Positions 1 through 8,739 of a stretch of 61,258 nucleotides of DNA are shown piece by piece (position 1 is the stretch's first letter; every line of letters begins with the position of its first letter). The DNA is taken from assembly GCA_902796555.1 (NCBI GenBank), contig CADBPR010000059.1, positions 1-61,258 on the forward strand. Direction: 5' to 3'. Position numbers and translations under genes: made by a program. Under the pieces are notes generated by a model. That model was given only the letters and a program-made list of their open reading frames with translations, did no database searches and had not been told where the DNA came from. The stretch comes from an uncultured Bacteroidia bacterium (GTDB taxonomy: Bacteria > Bacteroidota > Bacteroidia > Bacteroidales > UBA932).

Positions 1-6
1 ACCCCC

Positions 7-38
7 TCAGACTATCGTCTGAACCCCCTATTAGGGGG
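7..38. repeat. Two adjacent perfect stem-loops at the left edge
   Basis: TCAGAC (7-12) pairs with GTCTGA (17-22) around a TATC loop. CCCCC (24-28) pairs with GGGGG (34-38) around TATTA. The heptamer ACCCCCT occurs twice (1-7 and 23-29), and either copy could pair with AGGGGGT (33-39), so two alternative folds are possible. The upstream gene lies outside the window, so the role is unknown. Confidence 0.5.
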
Positions 39-56
39 TATTTCGGCCTCCGGCCG

Positions 57-75
57 GTCGCTGAAGCGACTTTTT
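57..75 (+). terminator. Probable Rho-independent terminator of an upstream plus-strand gene
   Basis: GTCGC (57-61) and GCGAC (66-70) form a perfect stem with a TGAA loop, followed at once by five T (71-75). It faces the end of the minus-strand porin gene, so it would end a plus-strand transcript entering from the left. The stem is short. Confidence 0.5.
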
Positions 76-111
76 AGCCACCCACTTCTTTGTGTTATTC
101 AGTAGCAATTT

Positions 112-1683
112 TTAAAAGCGCAGGCCGAAGGTCAGGACGGCGTCCCACAGCCGGTTGTTGACGGCGATTTCAGGCGCGTCTGCGGTAGGGTAGGGATAAT
201 TCCAGTCCGTCGGATTGATTTTGCAGCGCAGGGCGAAATCGCAGAAGAAGGAACCGGAAGAACTGTAACCGATACCCAGGGACCCGGTATGCCACCAGGC
301 GGAAGGAGTGAAGCGGATACCGTTCTCGTCGTATTCCCGGTTGGGGTTGCTGCCGAGGTTGTAGCCGGCGCGGATGGCGAACTGCGGGATAATCTTGTAC
401 TCGGCGCCGAGGCGGAAATAGTGCGCCATGCCGAGATAATCCGTCACTTCGGCGTTGGAGCCGTCAAATCCGCTGTGGTCGTTCCCGCGGGCTTCGCGGT
501 ACCGGGCGGTGCTGAAGTCCGTCAGTTCGTAGTCGAAACTGACCAGACCCTTCTGTCCGAGCGTCCACGCGATACCGAAATTGTAGCGGGCCGGCAGACG
601 CAGCCGATAGCGGTATTCGTAGTCGGCCGAAGCCTTGCCTTCCGCACCCTTGAAGTTGTTCAGGGCATCGTACCACCGGTATTCCTGGATGTTCATGGCC
701 GTGGGCGTCTGGATGGCCGCGCCGATGCGCAGACCGTCCACCGGAACGGCGATGATGCCGAATTTTCCGTAGACGCCGCTGCCGGAAGCGTTGTATTCAT
801 AGCTGAATTTCATGTCGGTCCAGCTGTCGCTCTCGCCTTGGATGGTGACGGGGAACTCCTCCGGATTCAGGGCGGTCTCCCGGATGTATTCGTTCATCCG
901 GTTGCTCAGGAAAATCATGCCCAGGTTGGCACCGATGAACACCCGGTTGGCGATATTGAAACCCAGGTTGAAGACCATGTCCTGTTTGCGGCCAATCATC
1001 TGCTGGCCGTACTGCTGGTTGATTTCGCCCCGCAGCGGATAGTTGCCGCTGCCGCTATTCAGCTGGGCCGGGCTGATATAAGGGGCGCCCGCCACGCCGG
1101 TGGCTTCGTTGACCATCCCGGACTGATAGCCCAGTGCGGGCAGCCAGTAAGCGGTGGACAGGTCGCTCAGGTTGCCGTTCAGCGTTGCTGCGGAAAGATT
1201 GGCGCGGGTGGCTGCATCGGCCAGGTAGCCCATATAGGAGGACGTGCCCTTCCCGGCCGCCGTAAAGTCCTTGTTCCAGATGCCGGTGGCGTTCATGACG
1301 AACCCGAAGGTGACAGCCTTCAGCCCGGAAGTCCGGTGCGTGTTGAAATTCAGGATGCCGCCTACGTTGGGCAGGTTGACGCGGGTTTCGCTTGTCTTAT
1401 AGGGGCTGCCGTCGTTGAAGGAGGCGGAGCTTCCGGAAATGCTCAGGGCCGGGGTAATCGTGAACTGGGACCAGTTGTTGACCGCTGAACCGGCCGGGTT
1501 GATGCCGACGGATCCGAGGTCGCCGCCCAGGGCGGTGAAAGCATTTCCCATGGCGACGGTCCGGGCCGTTCCGTAATAGTTGTTTTCTCCGAAGAGGAGG
1601 GCTTCATTGGCCCCTTGGCCCCAGGCGGTCACACCGGCCGCCAGCAGGGCGCAGGCCATCAAAATATGTCTTTTCATTGTCAT
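112..1683 (-). CDS. OmpP1/FadL-family outer-membrane beta-barrel protein
   Basis: This 523-residue protein has a signal peptide (MKRHILMACALLAAGVTAWG, cleavage after about residue 22). The mature N terminus is of the FadL/OmpP1 type seen in Bacteroidales: a 'YYGTARTVAMGNAFTALGG' block, then 'GSVGINPAGSA'. The rest is alternating beta-strand sequence ending in a terminal Phe (LRF), the usual signal for Bam-dependent insertion. FadL relatives carry hydrophobic compounds across the outer membrane; the substrate here cannot be read. A second ATG two codons in (1677) is an equally good start. It lies 18 bp downstream of the repeat-rich lipoprotein gene on the same strand, so the two are probably cotranscribed. 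Confidence 0.85.
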   Translation of the reverse strand: MTMKRHILMACALLAAGVTAWGQGANEALLFGENNYYGTARTVAMGNAFTALGGDLGSVGINPAGSAVNNWSQFTITPALSISGSSASFNDGSPYKTSETRVNLPNVGGILNFNTHRTSGLKAVTFGFVMNATGIWNKDFTAAGKGTSSYMGYLADAATRANLSAATLNGNLSDLSTAYWLPALGYQSGMVNEATGVAGAPYISPAQLNSGSGNYPLRGEINQQYGQQMIGRKQDMVFNLGFNIANRVFIGANLGMIFLSNRMNEYIRETALNPEEFPVTIQGESDSWTDMKFSYEYNASGSGVYGKFGIIAVPVDGLRIGAAIQTPTAMNIQEYRWYDALNNFKGAEGKASADYEYRYRLRLPARYNFGIAWTLGQKGLVSFDYELTDFSTARYREARGNDHSGFDGSNAEVTDYLGMAHYFRLGAEYKIIPQFAIRAGYNLGSNPNREYDENGIRFTPSAWWHTGSLGIGYSSSGSFFCDFALRCKINPTDWNYPYPTADAPEIAVNNRLWDAVLTFGLRF

Positions 1684-1701
1684 CGGATACTGCTGAGTTG
1701 A

Positions 1702-3030
1702 TTATCTTCTGTGTACACCGCTTCCGCCCACGGAGTGGGAACCGCCGGAGGAATGGCTGCTGCCGCCCGAAGAGGACCCGCCCCGGTATCCACCGGAAGA
1801 GGAACTGCCGCTGCTGCGATAACTGCTTGAGGAAGAGCTGCTTCTATAGCTTCCGGAAGAGGAGCTGCTCCGGTACGAGCCGGACGAAGAGCTGCTTCTG
1901 TAGCCGGAGGATGAAGAACTGCGGTAACTGCCGGTAGAGGAGGAGCCGCTGCTTCTGCGTACGGTAGAGGAAGAAGAACCGCTGCCGCCCACGCGGTAGT
2001 TGCTGCCGGAGGCGGTGCGGCGGCTGGTGCTCACGGTACCGCTGCTGTGGCGGACCGTATTGCTGCTGCCGGCACTGCGGACAGAACTGCTGCTGCGGAC
2101 CGTATTGCTGCTGCCGGTTCTGCGGACGCTTTGGGACGTACCGCTGACCGTGCTGCGGCCGGCGGCTGCGGCACCCTGATGGGCACGGACCGTCGTAGGG
2201 CTGCCGGTACGGGCCGTGCGGACCGCTCCGGACTTGGTGGTGGCTCCGAGACCGCTCCTGCGGACGACGCTGGCCGACGAAACGTCGGTCCGTGCGACCA
2301 TCCGGTCTGTGCTGCTGCGGCGTGCCGTGGACGTGAATCCGCCCAGCCCGCCGGCACGGGGTACGAAGCCTTGTCCGGCACCCATGGGACCGTGGTTCAT
2401 GCGATGGCGTCCGCCGCCGCTGTACCAGCCGTCATACCAGCCGCGGTAATACCCGTGATGGTAACCGGGGCCGTACCAGCCGCCGTAGTAATAAGGCCTG
2501 TACCAAGGGTCGTAATACCAGTGGTGATGGCCCCAGCCCCAGGTCCAGCTGTCATAGTACCAGCTGCTGCGATACCAAGGGTCCCAATACCAGGAACTGT
2601 AGTACCAGGGGTCATAGCGCCAGGCATGCCAGCCGCTGTAATACCAGGGGTCCCAGTACCAGCTGCTGTACGCCCAAGGACGGTACCAGTAGGTATAGGA
2701 CCAGGGGGAATAGCCCATAAAGGGGTCGATATCCACGATGGTGACCGTCGTGGTGCTGTTGTCTTTGAAAGATACCTGCGCGGCTTTGCCGGCAGGGAGA
2801 ATCAGCGTGTCCCGCTGACCGTTGGCAATGTATATTTCCGAGCCTTTCGTCTCCTCGATGAGGCCGGCCACCTCCGCGTCGGCGGCGAGGACCTCTTGCT
2901 TATCCGTATCGGAAGGCCTGTAATAGATTCCGTCCTGAAACTGCTGGCCGGAAGAGGCGAGCTGAGCTGATGAACCGCACGCGGACAGTGCAAGCAGGGC
3001 TGCTACCATTGTTGTGATGTTCCGTTTCAT
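1702..3030 (-). CDS. Trp/Tyr-rich and Ser/Arg-rich repetitive lipoprotein, function unknown
   Basis: This 442-residue protein has a lipobox ending in Cys18 (LSAC), so it is probably a lipoprotein. Residues 30-105 look like a small beta domain. Residues 107-205 are extraordinarily rich in Trp, Tyr, Pro, Asp and Gly, with repeats such as SSWYWDPWY and YDPWYRP. Residues 236-442 are Ser/Arg/Gly-rich with tandem YRSSSSSG units and no acidic residues near the end. The start is set by the lipoprotein signal and by an AGGAG (revcomp 3040-3044) about 9 nt upstream; the reading frame stays open far upstream through proS, which is a coincidence. No known family function is recognised. An aromatic, cationic surface or cell-wall-binding protein is an inference. 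It precedes the FadL-like porin gene. Confidence 0.75.
   Translation of the reverse strand: MKRNITTMVAALLALSACGSSAQLASSGQQFQDGIYYRPSDTDKQEVLAADAEVAGLIEETKGSEIYIANGQRDTLILPAGKAAQVSFKDNSTTTVTIVDIDPFMGYSPWSYTYWYRPWAYSSWYWDPWYYSGWHAWRYDPWYYSSWYWDPWYRSSWYYDSWTWGWGHHHWYYDPWYRPYYYGGWYGPGYHHGYYRGWYDGWYSGGGRHRMNHGPMGAGQGFVPRAGGLGGFTSTARRSSTDRMVARTDVSSASVVRRSGLGATTKSGAVRTARTGSPTTVRAHQGAAAAGRSTVSGTSQSVRRTGSSNTVRSSSSVRSAGSSNTVRHSSGTVSTSRRTASGSNYRVGGSGSSSSTVRRSSGSSSTGSYRSSSSSGYRSSSSSGSYRSSSSSGSYRSSSSSSSYRSSGSSSSGGYRGGSSSGGSSHSSGGSHSVGGSGVHRR
1816..1926 (-). repeat. Tandem 24-27 bp repeats coding for YRSSSSSG units
   Basis: Four consecutive units (YRSSSSSG, YRSSSSSGS, YRSSSSSGS, YRSSSSSSS; residues 369-403) followed by a degenerate fifth. 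On the plus strand this reads as iterations of 'gaagagctgcttctgtag'-like DNA. Such arrays can change copy number by slippage. Confidence 0.7.
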
Positions 3031-3050
3031 AATCGGTATCTCCTGATAAA

Positions 3051-3076
3051 TTTGTAATAAAAACTTCGTATATTTG
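3051..3076 (+). promoter_or_regulatory. Candidate Bacteroidetes promoter for proS
   Basis: A TATATTTG box (3069-3076) matches TAnnTTTG. A TTTG lies at 3051-3054, but the 14-bp spacing is shorter than usual. A perfect stem-loop CAGGCC-GGCA-GGCCTG (3077-3092) follows directly and would sit at the 5' end of a roughly 100-nt leader. Confidence 0.45.
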
Positions 3077-3162
3077 CAGGCCGGCAGGCCTGTATCGGTA
3101 TCGTCTCTGCAATTATCAGACCCGAAACCCGGTACAAGGTTAAAAAATAATACGGTAAAAAA

Positions 3163-3170
3163 CAAACATA
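3163..3170 (-). promoter_or_regulatory. Candidate -7 box for the lipoprotein/porin pair
   Basis: On the minus strand 3163-3170 reads TATGTTTG (TAnnTTTG), about 130 nt upstream of the lipoprotein start at 3030. No convincing -33 element is seen. Confidence 0.3.
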
Positions 3171-3180
3171 ATCGATAAAA

Positions 3181-4659
3181 ATGGCAGATCAGATTACAAA
3201 ACGGTCGGATAATTATTCTCAGTGGTACAACGACCTCGTGGTGAAAGCGGACCTCGCGGAGCAGTCTCCGGTGCGGGGATGTATGGTCATCAAACCCTAT
3301 GGCTATGCAATTTGGGAAAAAATGCAGCGGACGCTGGACGATATGTTCAAAGCCACCGGTGTGCAGAACGCCTATTTCCCCCTGTTTATCCCGAAGTCTT
3401 TCTTCAGCAAGGAGGCCGAGCATGTGGCCGGGTTCGCGAAAGAATGTGCCGTGGTGACCCATCACAGGCTGATGAACGACCCCGACGGCAAGGGCGTGGT
3501 CGTGGACCCGTCCGCGAAGCTGGAAGAGGAACTCATTGTCCGGCCTACGTCTGAAACCATTATCTGGAGTACCTACAAGAACTGGATCAAGTCCTGGCGC
3601 GACCTGCCCATCCTGTGCAACCAGTGGGCGAACGTCGTGCGGTGGGAGATGCGTACCCGCCTCTTCCTGCGGACGGCCGAATTCCTCTGGCAGGAAGGCC
3701 ATACGGCCCATGCAACGGCCCAGGAAGCCCAGGAAGAGACCCTGCGGATGGTCAACGTATACGCCGATTTCGCGCGCAACTACCTGGCCCTGCCGGTCAT
3801 CGTCGGACACAAGAGTCCCAACGAGCGTTTCGCCGGTGCCCTGGATACGATGACCATCGAAGCCATGATGCAGGACGGAAAGGCCCTCCAGGCCGGTACT
3901 TCCCATTTCCTGGGGCAGAATTTCGCCAAGTCCTTCGACGTGAAATTCGCCAACAAGGCCGGGGAACTGGAATATGTCTGGGCGACTTCCTGGGGCGTAT
4001 CCACCCGTCTGATGGGTGCGTTGATCATGGCCCACGGCGATGACAACGGCCTCGTGCTGCCGCCGGCCCTGGCGCCGATTCAGGTGGTGATGGTTCCGAT
4101 TTACAAAACCGACGACGAGCGGGCCGCGATTCTCGCCAAAATGGCCGAATTCAAGAAGGCCCTCGAAGCGAAGGGACACAGCGTGAAGATTGACGACCGC
4201 GATACCCTCCGTCCCGGCTTCAAGTTCGCCGAATGGGAATTGAAGGGCGTTCCGGTCCGCATGGCCATGGGCCCGCGTGACCTGGCGAACGGTACGGTGG
4301 AAGTGGCGCGCCGCGACACCATGACCAAGAGCACGGTCGCCCTGGAGGGGCTGGAACATTCTGTCGAAGACCTGCTGGCCGATATCCAGAAAGGTATTTA
4401 TGAAAAGGCCTTCGCCTTCCGGGCTTCCAATGTGGAGAAGTGCGACGACTGGGAGACCTTCAAGGCCAAAATCGGCACCGGCAAGTTCCTGCTCTGCCAC
4501 TGGGACGGTACGGCCGAGACCGAGCAGAAAATCAAGGACGAGACCAAGGCGACCATCCGTTGCATCCCGGTCGACAGTTTCGTCTGCGAAGAAGAGGGCA
4601 AGGATATCTATTCCGGAAAGCCTTCCAAACAGCGCGTTGTATTTGCAATCGCTTATTAG
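3181..4659 (+). CDS. proS: Prolyl-tRNA synthetase (class II, ProS type 3)
   Basis: This 492-residue enzyme charges tRNA-Pro with proline in the cytoplasm. It begins '[20 protein letters not shown]' and continues '[21 protein letters not shown]', the archaeal/eukaryotic-like short form that lacks the bacterial editing insertion; this form is standard in Bacteroidetes. Class II motif 2 is visible around '[21 protein letters not shown]' (about residue 145-165). Motif 3 is expected near '[22 protein letters not shown]' (about 270-290). The anticodon-binding domain and the C-terminal zinc-like region ending in a Tyr (AIAY) follow. Length matches the type 3 family. The start ATG is the only one consistent with the conserved N terminus. 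Confidence 0.97.
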   Translation: MADQITKRSDNYSQWYNDLVVKADLAEQSPVRGCMVIKPYGYAIWEKMQRTLDDMFKATGVQNAYFPLFIPKSFFSKEAEHVAGFAKECAVVTHHRLMNDPDGKGVVVDPSAKLEEELIVRPTSETIIWSTYKNWIKSWRDLPILCNQWANVVRWEMRTRLFLRTAEFLWQEGHTAHATAQEAQEETLRMVNVYADFARNYLALPVIVGHKSPNERFAGALDTMTIEAMMQDGKALQAGTSHFLGQNFAKSFDVKFANKAGELEYVWATSWGVSTRLMGALIMAHGDDNGLVLPPALAPIQVVMVPIYKTDDERAAILAKMAEFKKALEAKGHSVKIDDRDTLRPGFKFAEWELKGVPVRMAMGPRDLANGTVEVARRDTMTKSTVALEGLEHSVEDLLADIQKGIYEKAFAFRASNVEKCDDWETFKAKIGTGKFLLCHWDGTAETEQKIKDETKATIRCIPVDSFVCEEEGKDIYSGKPSKQRVVFAIAY

Positions 4660-4671
4660 TTAGTATATTTG
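4642..4671 (+). promoter_or_regulatory. Promoter of the DUF3078 gene
   Basis: TTTG (4642-4645), 18 bp, then TATATTTG (4664-4671). The first element lies inside the 3' end of proS. The start codon is 24 nt beyond the box. Confidence 0.6.
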
Positions 4672-4695
4672 CAATTGCCGATTAAATAGAAGTTT

Positions 4696-5742
4696 ATGAA
4701 AAAGATACTGAGCCTTATCGCCTTTGCCGCAGCCGTCGTTCCCGCCCTTGCGCAGGAAGTGACGGATGCCCAGGCCGCAGCCGAACAGGCCGCCGCCGCC
4801 ATTGCGGACGCTCCGAAGGAGGAAGTCGCGGCCCCGAAACCGGTGTATTGGACCAACACCCTGCAGACCAACATCAATTTTACCCAGCTGGCTCTGAAGA
4901 ACTGGGTGGCGGGCGGCTACAACGCCGTCGCCCTTGCCGGCAACGTGGACGCCAACGCCAACTATGCCAAGGACAAGATGAAGTGGAACAACCGTCTGCA
5001 GTTGGACTACGGTTTCATGTACTCCAAGGACAAACCGATTCTCCAGAAGACCAAGGACAGGATGTACTTTGAAAGCAAGTGGGGCTATGCTACGCCGGTC
5101 CGGCATCTGGACTATTCCGCCAACTTCAGCTTCCTGAACCAGTTCCACAAGAACTATGACTACAAGACGCCGACCGACGACCAGTTTGCCGCCTATCCGG
5201 ACAATCCGACGGCCGCCTGGGAAGCGGCGCGGGTCCTGAAATCCGACTTCTTCGCCCCGGCCTACATCACCCTCGGTGTCGGTGTGGACTGGACGCCCTG
5301 GGACTGGCTGGCCGTCAACTTCGCCCCGATTACCGGCGGTGTGGTGGCCGTCAGCGTGCCGGAACTGCGCAAGACCTACGGTATGGCCCTGAAGTCCGAA
5401 GGACTGGACGATACAGTCGGCAGCAACTTCCGCAGCGCCCGTTTCCAGTTCGGTGCCCAGCTGAAGATTGATGCCAAATGGATTATCAACGAGAACTTCA
5501 GCTATACCACGCAGCTGGTCGTTTTCACGGACTATCTGGACCATCCGTTCACCAAGAACCGTATCAACTGGGATAACAAGGTGTACTGGAAACTGGCCAA
5601 ATATTTCGCCCTTACCCTGTCCACGAACATGATTTACGACCCGAATGTGACCATTCCCGACCTCGGTCACGACGGCGTCCAGTGGAAGGAATTCCTCGAG
5701 TTCGGTTTTACCTACGCCTTCGCCTTCCCGAAAGCCCAGTGA
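4696..5742 (+). CDS. DUF3078 outer-membrane protein
   Basis: This 348-residue protein has a signal peptide (MKKILSLIAFAAAVVPALAQ). An Ala-rich linker (about residues 20-50, 'AAAEQAAAAIADAPKEE') is followed by a beta-rich domain starting 'WTNTLQTNINFTQLALKNWV'. The block of paired aromatic and Asn residues ('NWVAGGYNAVALAGN') is characteristic of DUF3078, a Bacteroidetes family predicted to form an outer-membrane barrel. Function is not established. The stop codon overlaps the GTG start of tilS (GTGA at 5739-5742), so translation of the two is probably coupled, although their roles look unrelated. Confidence 0.85.
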   Translation: MKKILSLIAFAAAVVPALAQEVTDAQAAAEQAAAAIADAPKEEVAAPKPVYWTNTLQTNINFTQLALKNWVAGGYNAVALAGNVDANANYAKDKMKWNNRLQLDYGFMYSKDKPILQKTKDRMYFESKWGYATPVRHLDYSANFSFLNQFHKNYDYKTPTDDQFAAYPDNPTAAWEAARVLKSDFFAPAYITLGVGVDWTPWDWLAVNFAPITGGVVAVSVPELRKTYGMALKSEGLDDTVGSNFRSARFQFGAQLKIDAKWIINENFSYTTQLVVFTDYLDHPFTKNRINWDNKVYWKLAKYFALTLSTNMIYDPNVTIPDLGHDGVQWKEFLEFGFTYAFAFPKAQ

Positions 5743-7109
5743 TTCGTACTTTTACAGATACCTTCGAAAGACTGCTCCCATCCGATATGGGAGCAGTGTT
5801 GTTAGCGGTCAGCGGCGGCCGCGATTCGATGTGTCTGGCGGACCTGACCTTTCGCAGCGGCCGGCCCTTTGCGGTGGCGCATGTCAACTTCCATCTGCGG
5901 GGGGCGGACAGCGATGCCGACGAGGAACTGGTTCGCAGTTGGTGCGCTGCCCGCGCGGTGCCCTGTCATGTACAATCCTTTGATACAGTATCCTATGCCG
6001 CCCGGGAGGGGCTCAGCATTGAGATGGCCGCCCGCCGGCTGCGTTACCGGTGGTTCGGCGCTTTGTGCGCAGCGGAAGGCTATGCCGCCGTCGCGGTGGC
6101 GCACCATGCCCAGGATAATGCAGAAACGCTGATTCTCAATTTGTTGCGCGGCACCGGACTCCGGGGTGTCTGCGGAATGGATCCGGTCGGGGAACTGCCG
6201 GATTCCGACCAGGCCGGGATTCCCTTGATTCGCCCCCTGCTGGGTTTTTCGCGGGAGCAGATTCAGCAGTATGTCCAAACGGAACAGGTGCCGTACCGGG
6301 AAGATGCCACCAATGCGGAAACGCAGTATAAGCGGAACCGCATCCGGCACGAAGTCCTGCCTGTTTTCGAGCAGATCAATCCCGCGTACCTGTCCGTCCT
6401 GAACCGGGATATGGCCCATTTCGCCCAGGCCCAGGCTGTCCTGGACCGCTGGTATGCCGCGGTGACGGCCCGGCTGGTCCGGGAGGAAGGCGCTGTGCAG
6501 CGGGTGGACCTTCGGGCGCTGGCCGCCTGCCCCGACCGGGATTATCTGCTGTATCGCCTGATGGCTGCCAACGGCTTTCATGAAGCGGAAACCGCATCGG
6601 TTGCGGCCCTGCTGGACGGAAGCGGGACTCGTAGCGGCAAGGTCTTCAGAAACGCTTCCCGTACGCTGGTGACAGCGACGGGGGAACTGTTGTTCTTCAA
6701 TACGGTACAAGGGGAAGAAACGGATACGGCCGTGGTGATTCCCGGCCCCGGCACGTATCAACTGGGCGCGGACCGCTTTTCCGTAGAAGTCCGGCCGGCG
6801 GATGATGCGCTGCCCCTGAAGCAGCCCGGCTCTTCCTGTCTGGATGCGGACCGCCTGCCCTTTCCTTTCGTGGTCCGCCGTCCGCAGCCGGGAGACTGGC
6901 TGAAACCCATCGGCACCGGCGGCCGCAAGAAACTCAGCAACCTGTTCACGGACCTGAAGTTTTCCCTGCTGGACAAGGCCGGCGCACTGCTGGTCCTGCC
7001 GCCGGGCGAACCGCACCGCATCTGTGCCCTGGCAGGGTGGCGCGTCGATGAACGCTACCGGGTGCGTCCCGATACGCAGCAGGCGGTAGTTATCCGTCGA
7101 ATTCTTTGA
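5739..7109 (+). CDS. tilS: tRNA(Ile)-lysidine synthase TilS
   Basis: TilS ligates lysine to C34 of tRNA-Ile(CAU) using ATP, converting the AUG-like anticodon to read AUA. The PP-loop SGGRDS (residues 25-30) gives the N-type ATP pyrophosphatase domain, followed by 'HVNFHLRG' and 'VAHHAQDNAETLILNLLRGTG', both family hallmarks. A substrate-binding middle region and a C-terminal TilS domain ('FVVRRPQPGDWLKPIG', 'GRKKLSNLFTDLK') follow. I choose the GTG at 5739, which overlaps the previous stop as GTGA and gives 456 residues. The frame is open further upstream but would only add residues antisense to family expectation. The next ATG (5787) leaves just eight residues before the PP-loop. Confidence 0.93.
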   Translation: MIRTFTDTFERLLPSDMGAVLLAVSGGRDSMCLADLTFRSGRPFAVAHVNFHLRGADSDADEELVRSWCAARAVPCHVQSFDTVSYAAREGLSIEMAARRLRYRWFGALCAAEGYAAVAVAHHAQDNAETLILNLLRGTGLRGVCGMDPVGELPDSDQAGIPLIRPLLGFSREQIQQYVQTEQVPYREDATNAETQYKRNRIRHEVLPVFEQINPAYLSVLNRDMAHFAQAQAVLDRWYAAVTARLVREEGAVQRVDLRALAACPDRDYLLYRLMAANGFHEAETASVAALLDGSGTRSGKVFRNASRTLVTATGELLFFNTVQGEETDTAVVIPGPGTYQLGADRFSVEVRPADDALPLKQPGSSCLDADRLPFPFVVRRPQPGDWLKPIGTGGRKKLSNLFTDLKFSLLDKAGALLVLPPGEPHRICALAGWRVDERYRVRPDTQQAVVIRRIL

Positions 7110-7135
7110 AATCATAAGAAAACACCGTATCTTTG
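7105..7135 (+). promoter_or_regulatory. Promoter of glnA
   Basis: TTTG (7105-7108), 19 bp, TATCTTTG (7128-7135). It overlaps the tilS stop codon. The leader would be about 20 nt. No NtrC-like site is visible. Confidence 0.65.
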
Positions 7136-7163
7136 TCTATCGTTCATAATTGATAACATCGAA

Positions 7164-8678
7164 ATGGATAAGAATATTAAACTCAATCCCAACGCCGTCG
7201 TGGCCTTTCTGGGCAAAGCGCCCGAGACATTCACCCGTGAGGATATGCTCCGTTTTATCTGTGAGAACGGCATTCGCATGATTGACTTCATGTATCCGGC
7301 CGAAGACGGCCGGGTCAAAACTCTCAATTTTACGGTGAACAGCCTGGCCTATGCTGAGACCATCCTGTCGGAAGGCGAGCGGGTGGACGGTTCCAGTCTG
7401 TTCCCGTCCTTCATTGAAGCCGGAAACAGCGACCTGTATGTGATTCCCCGCTACCGGACGGCATTTGTCGACCCTTTCGTGGAGATTCCGACCCTCTGCT
7501 TCCTCTGCTCTTTCTTCGACAAGGACGGCAAGCCCTTCGACTGCGCTCCGTACCAGACCCTGCTGCGGGCTGAAAAGGCCTTCCATGCCGCTACCGGCAT
7601 GACGTTCGAGGCCATGGGTGAGTTGGAATATTATGTAATAACGGACGAAGACCCGCTTTTCCCGGCCACCGACCAGCGGGGCTACCACGAGTCGGAACCG
7701 TTCGCCAAGCTGAACGATTTCCGTCGCGAGTGCATGGACCATGTGGCCAAAGCGGGCGGTCAGATTAAGTACGGCCACAGCGAGGTCGGTAACTTTACCC
7801 TGGACGGAAAGATTTATGAGCAGAACGAGATTGAGTTCCTGCCCAATCCGGTGGAAACGGCGGCCGATCAGCTGCTGATTGCCAAGTGGGTCATCCGCAA
7901 CCTGGCTTACCGCTACGGGCTGGATGTCACCTTCGCTCCGAAAATCATTGTCGGGGAGGCCGGTTCCGGCATGCATATCCACATGCGTCTGATGAAGGAC
8001 GGGGTCAACTGCACCCTGGGTCCGGACGGAAAACTGTCCAAGGAAGCCCGCCGGGCCATCGCCGGACTGATGCTGATGGCGCCGGCTATCACGGCCTTCG
8101 GCAACAAGAACCCGACGTCGTACTTCCGGCTGGTGCCCCACCAGGAAGCGCCGACCAATGTCTGCTGGGGCGACTGCAACCGTTCCGCACTGGTCCGCGT
8201 GCCGTTGGGCTGGTCTACCGGTACGGATATGTGTTCCGCCGCCAATCCGCAGGAACCTGCCCGCCAGCTCGACACCACGGGGAAACAGACCTTCGAGATG
8301 CGTTCTCCGGACTGTTCCGCCGATATCTACCAGCTGATGTCGGGCTTGTGCGTCGCCGCCCGTTACGGTCTGGAACTTCCTGAGGAAGAGGCACTTCGCA
8401 TTGCCGATGAAAAATATGTGGATATGGATATCCACAAGGCCGAAGCGGCCGACAAACTGGCCAGCCTGGATTCCCTGCCGACCTGCTGTGCGGAATCTGC
8501 CGCGTGCCTGGAGAAGGCGCGGGCCATTTTCGAAGCGGAAGATGTGTTCCGCCCGCGGATGATAGACGGTATCGTGAAATCGCTGAAGGCCTACGATGAT
8601 GCTGACCTCCACCGTCGCGCCAAAGAGGACGAGGCGCTGATGGGCAAGTTGGTGGACAAATATTTCTACTGCGGCTAG
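7164..8678 (+). CDS. glnA: Glutamine synthetase family protein (GSI-like)
   Basis: This 504-residue enzyme is predicted to make glutamine from glutamate, ammonia and ATP. The N-terminal beta-grasp ('GIRMIDFMYPAEDGRVKTLNF') is followed by the catalytic barrel. Metal- and ATP-site motifs are clear: 'MGELEYYVI', 'YGHSEVGNFTLDGKIYEQNE', 'GEAGSGMHIHM', 'NRSALVRVP' and 'FEMRSPDCSAD', which align with GSI signatures. The first is HSEVG where classical GSI has HHEVG. The second half of the E-site reads QNEIEF as expected. Length is slightly above the 440-470 of classical GSI, with the extra sequence at the C terminus. A specialised gamma-glutamyl ligase cannot be excluded from sequence alone. It is followed 61 bp later by the FAD/Fe-S dehydrogenase. 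Confidence 0.88.
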   Translation: MDKNIKLNPNAVVAFLGKAPETFTREDMLRFICENGIRMIDFMYPAEDGRVKTLNFTVNSLAYAETILSEGERVDGSSLFPSFIEAGNSDLYVIPRYRTAFVDPFVEIPTLCFLCSFFDKDGKPFDCAPYQTLLRAEKAFHAATGMTFEAMGELEYYVITDEDPLFPATDQRGYHESEPFAKLNDFRRECMDHVAKAGGQIKYGHSEVGNFTLDGKIYEQNEIEFLPNPVETAADQLLIAKWVIRNLAYRYGLDVTFAPKIIVGEAGSGMHIHMRLMKDGVNCTLGPDGKLSKEARRAIAGLMLMAPAITAFGNKNPTSYFRLVPHQEAPTNVCWGDCNRSALVRVPLGWSTGTDMCSAANPQEPARQLDTTGKQTFEMRSPDCSADIYQLMSGLCVAARYGLELPEEEALRIADEKYVDMDIHKAEAADKLASLDSLPTCCAESAACLEKARAIFEAEDVFRPRMIDGIVKSLKAYDDADLHRRAKEDEALMGKLVDKYFYCG

Positions 8679-8739
8679 GTGCGTTTGCGGGGAGAACCGG
8701 ACGGCTCATCGCGGCGGCATGCCTTGTTAAACTGGAAAT

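Noticed and set aside
3031-4500. N-terminal extension of the repeat lipoprotein through the proS region
   Set aside because: The frame is open, but it would run antisense through proS and bury the lipoprotein signal that begins at 3030.
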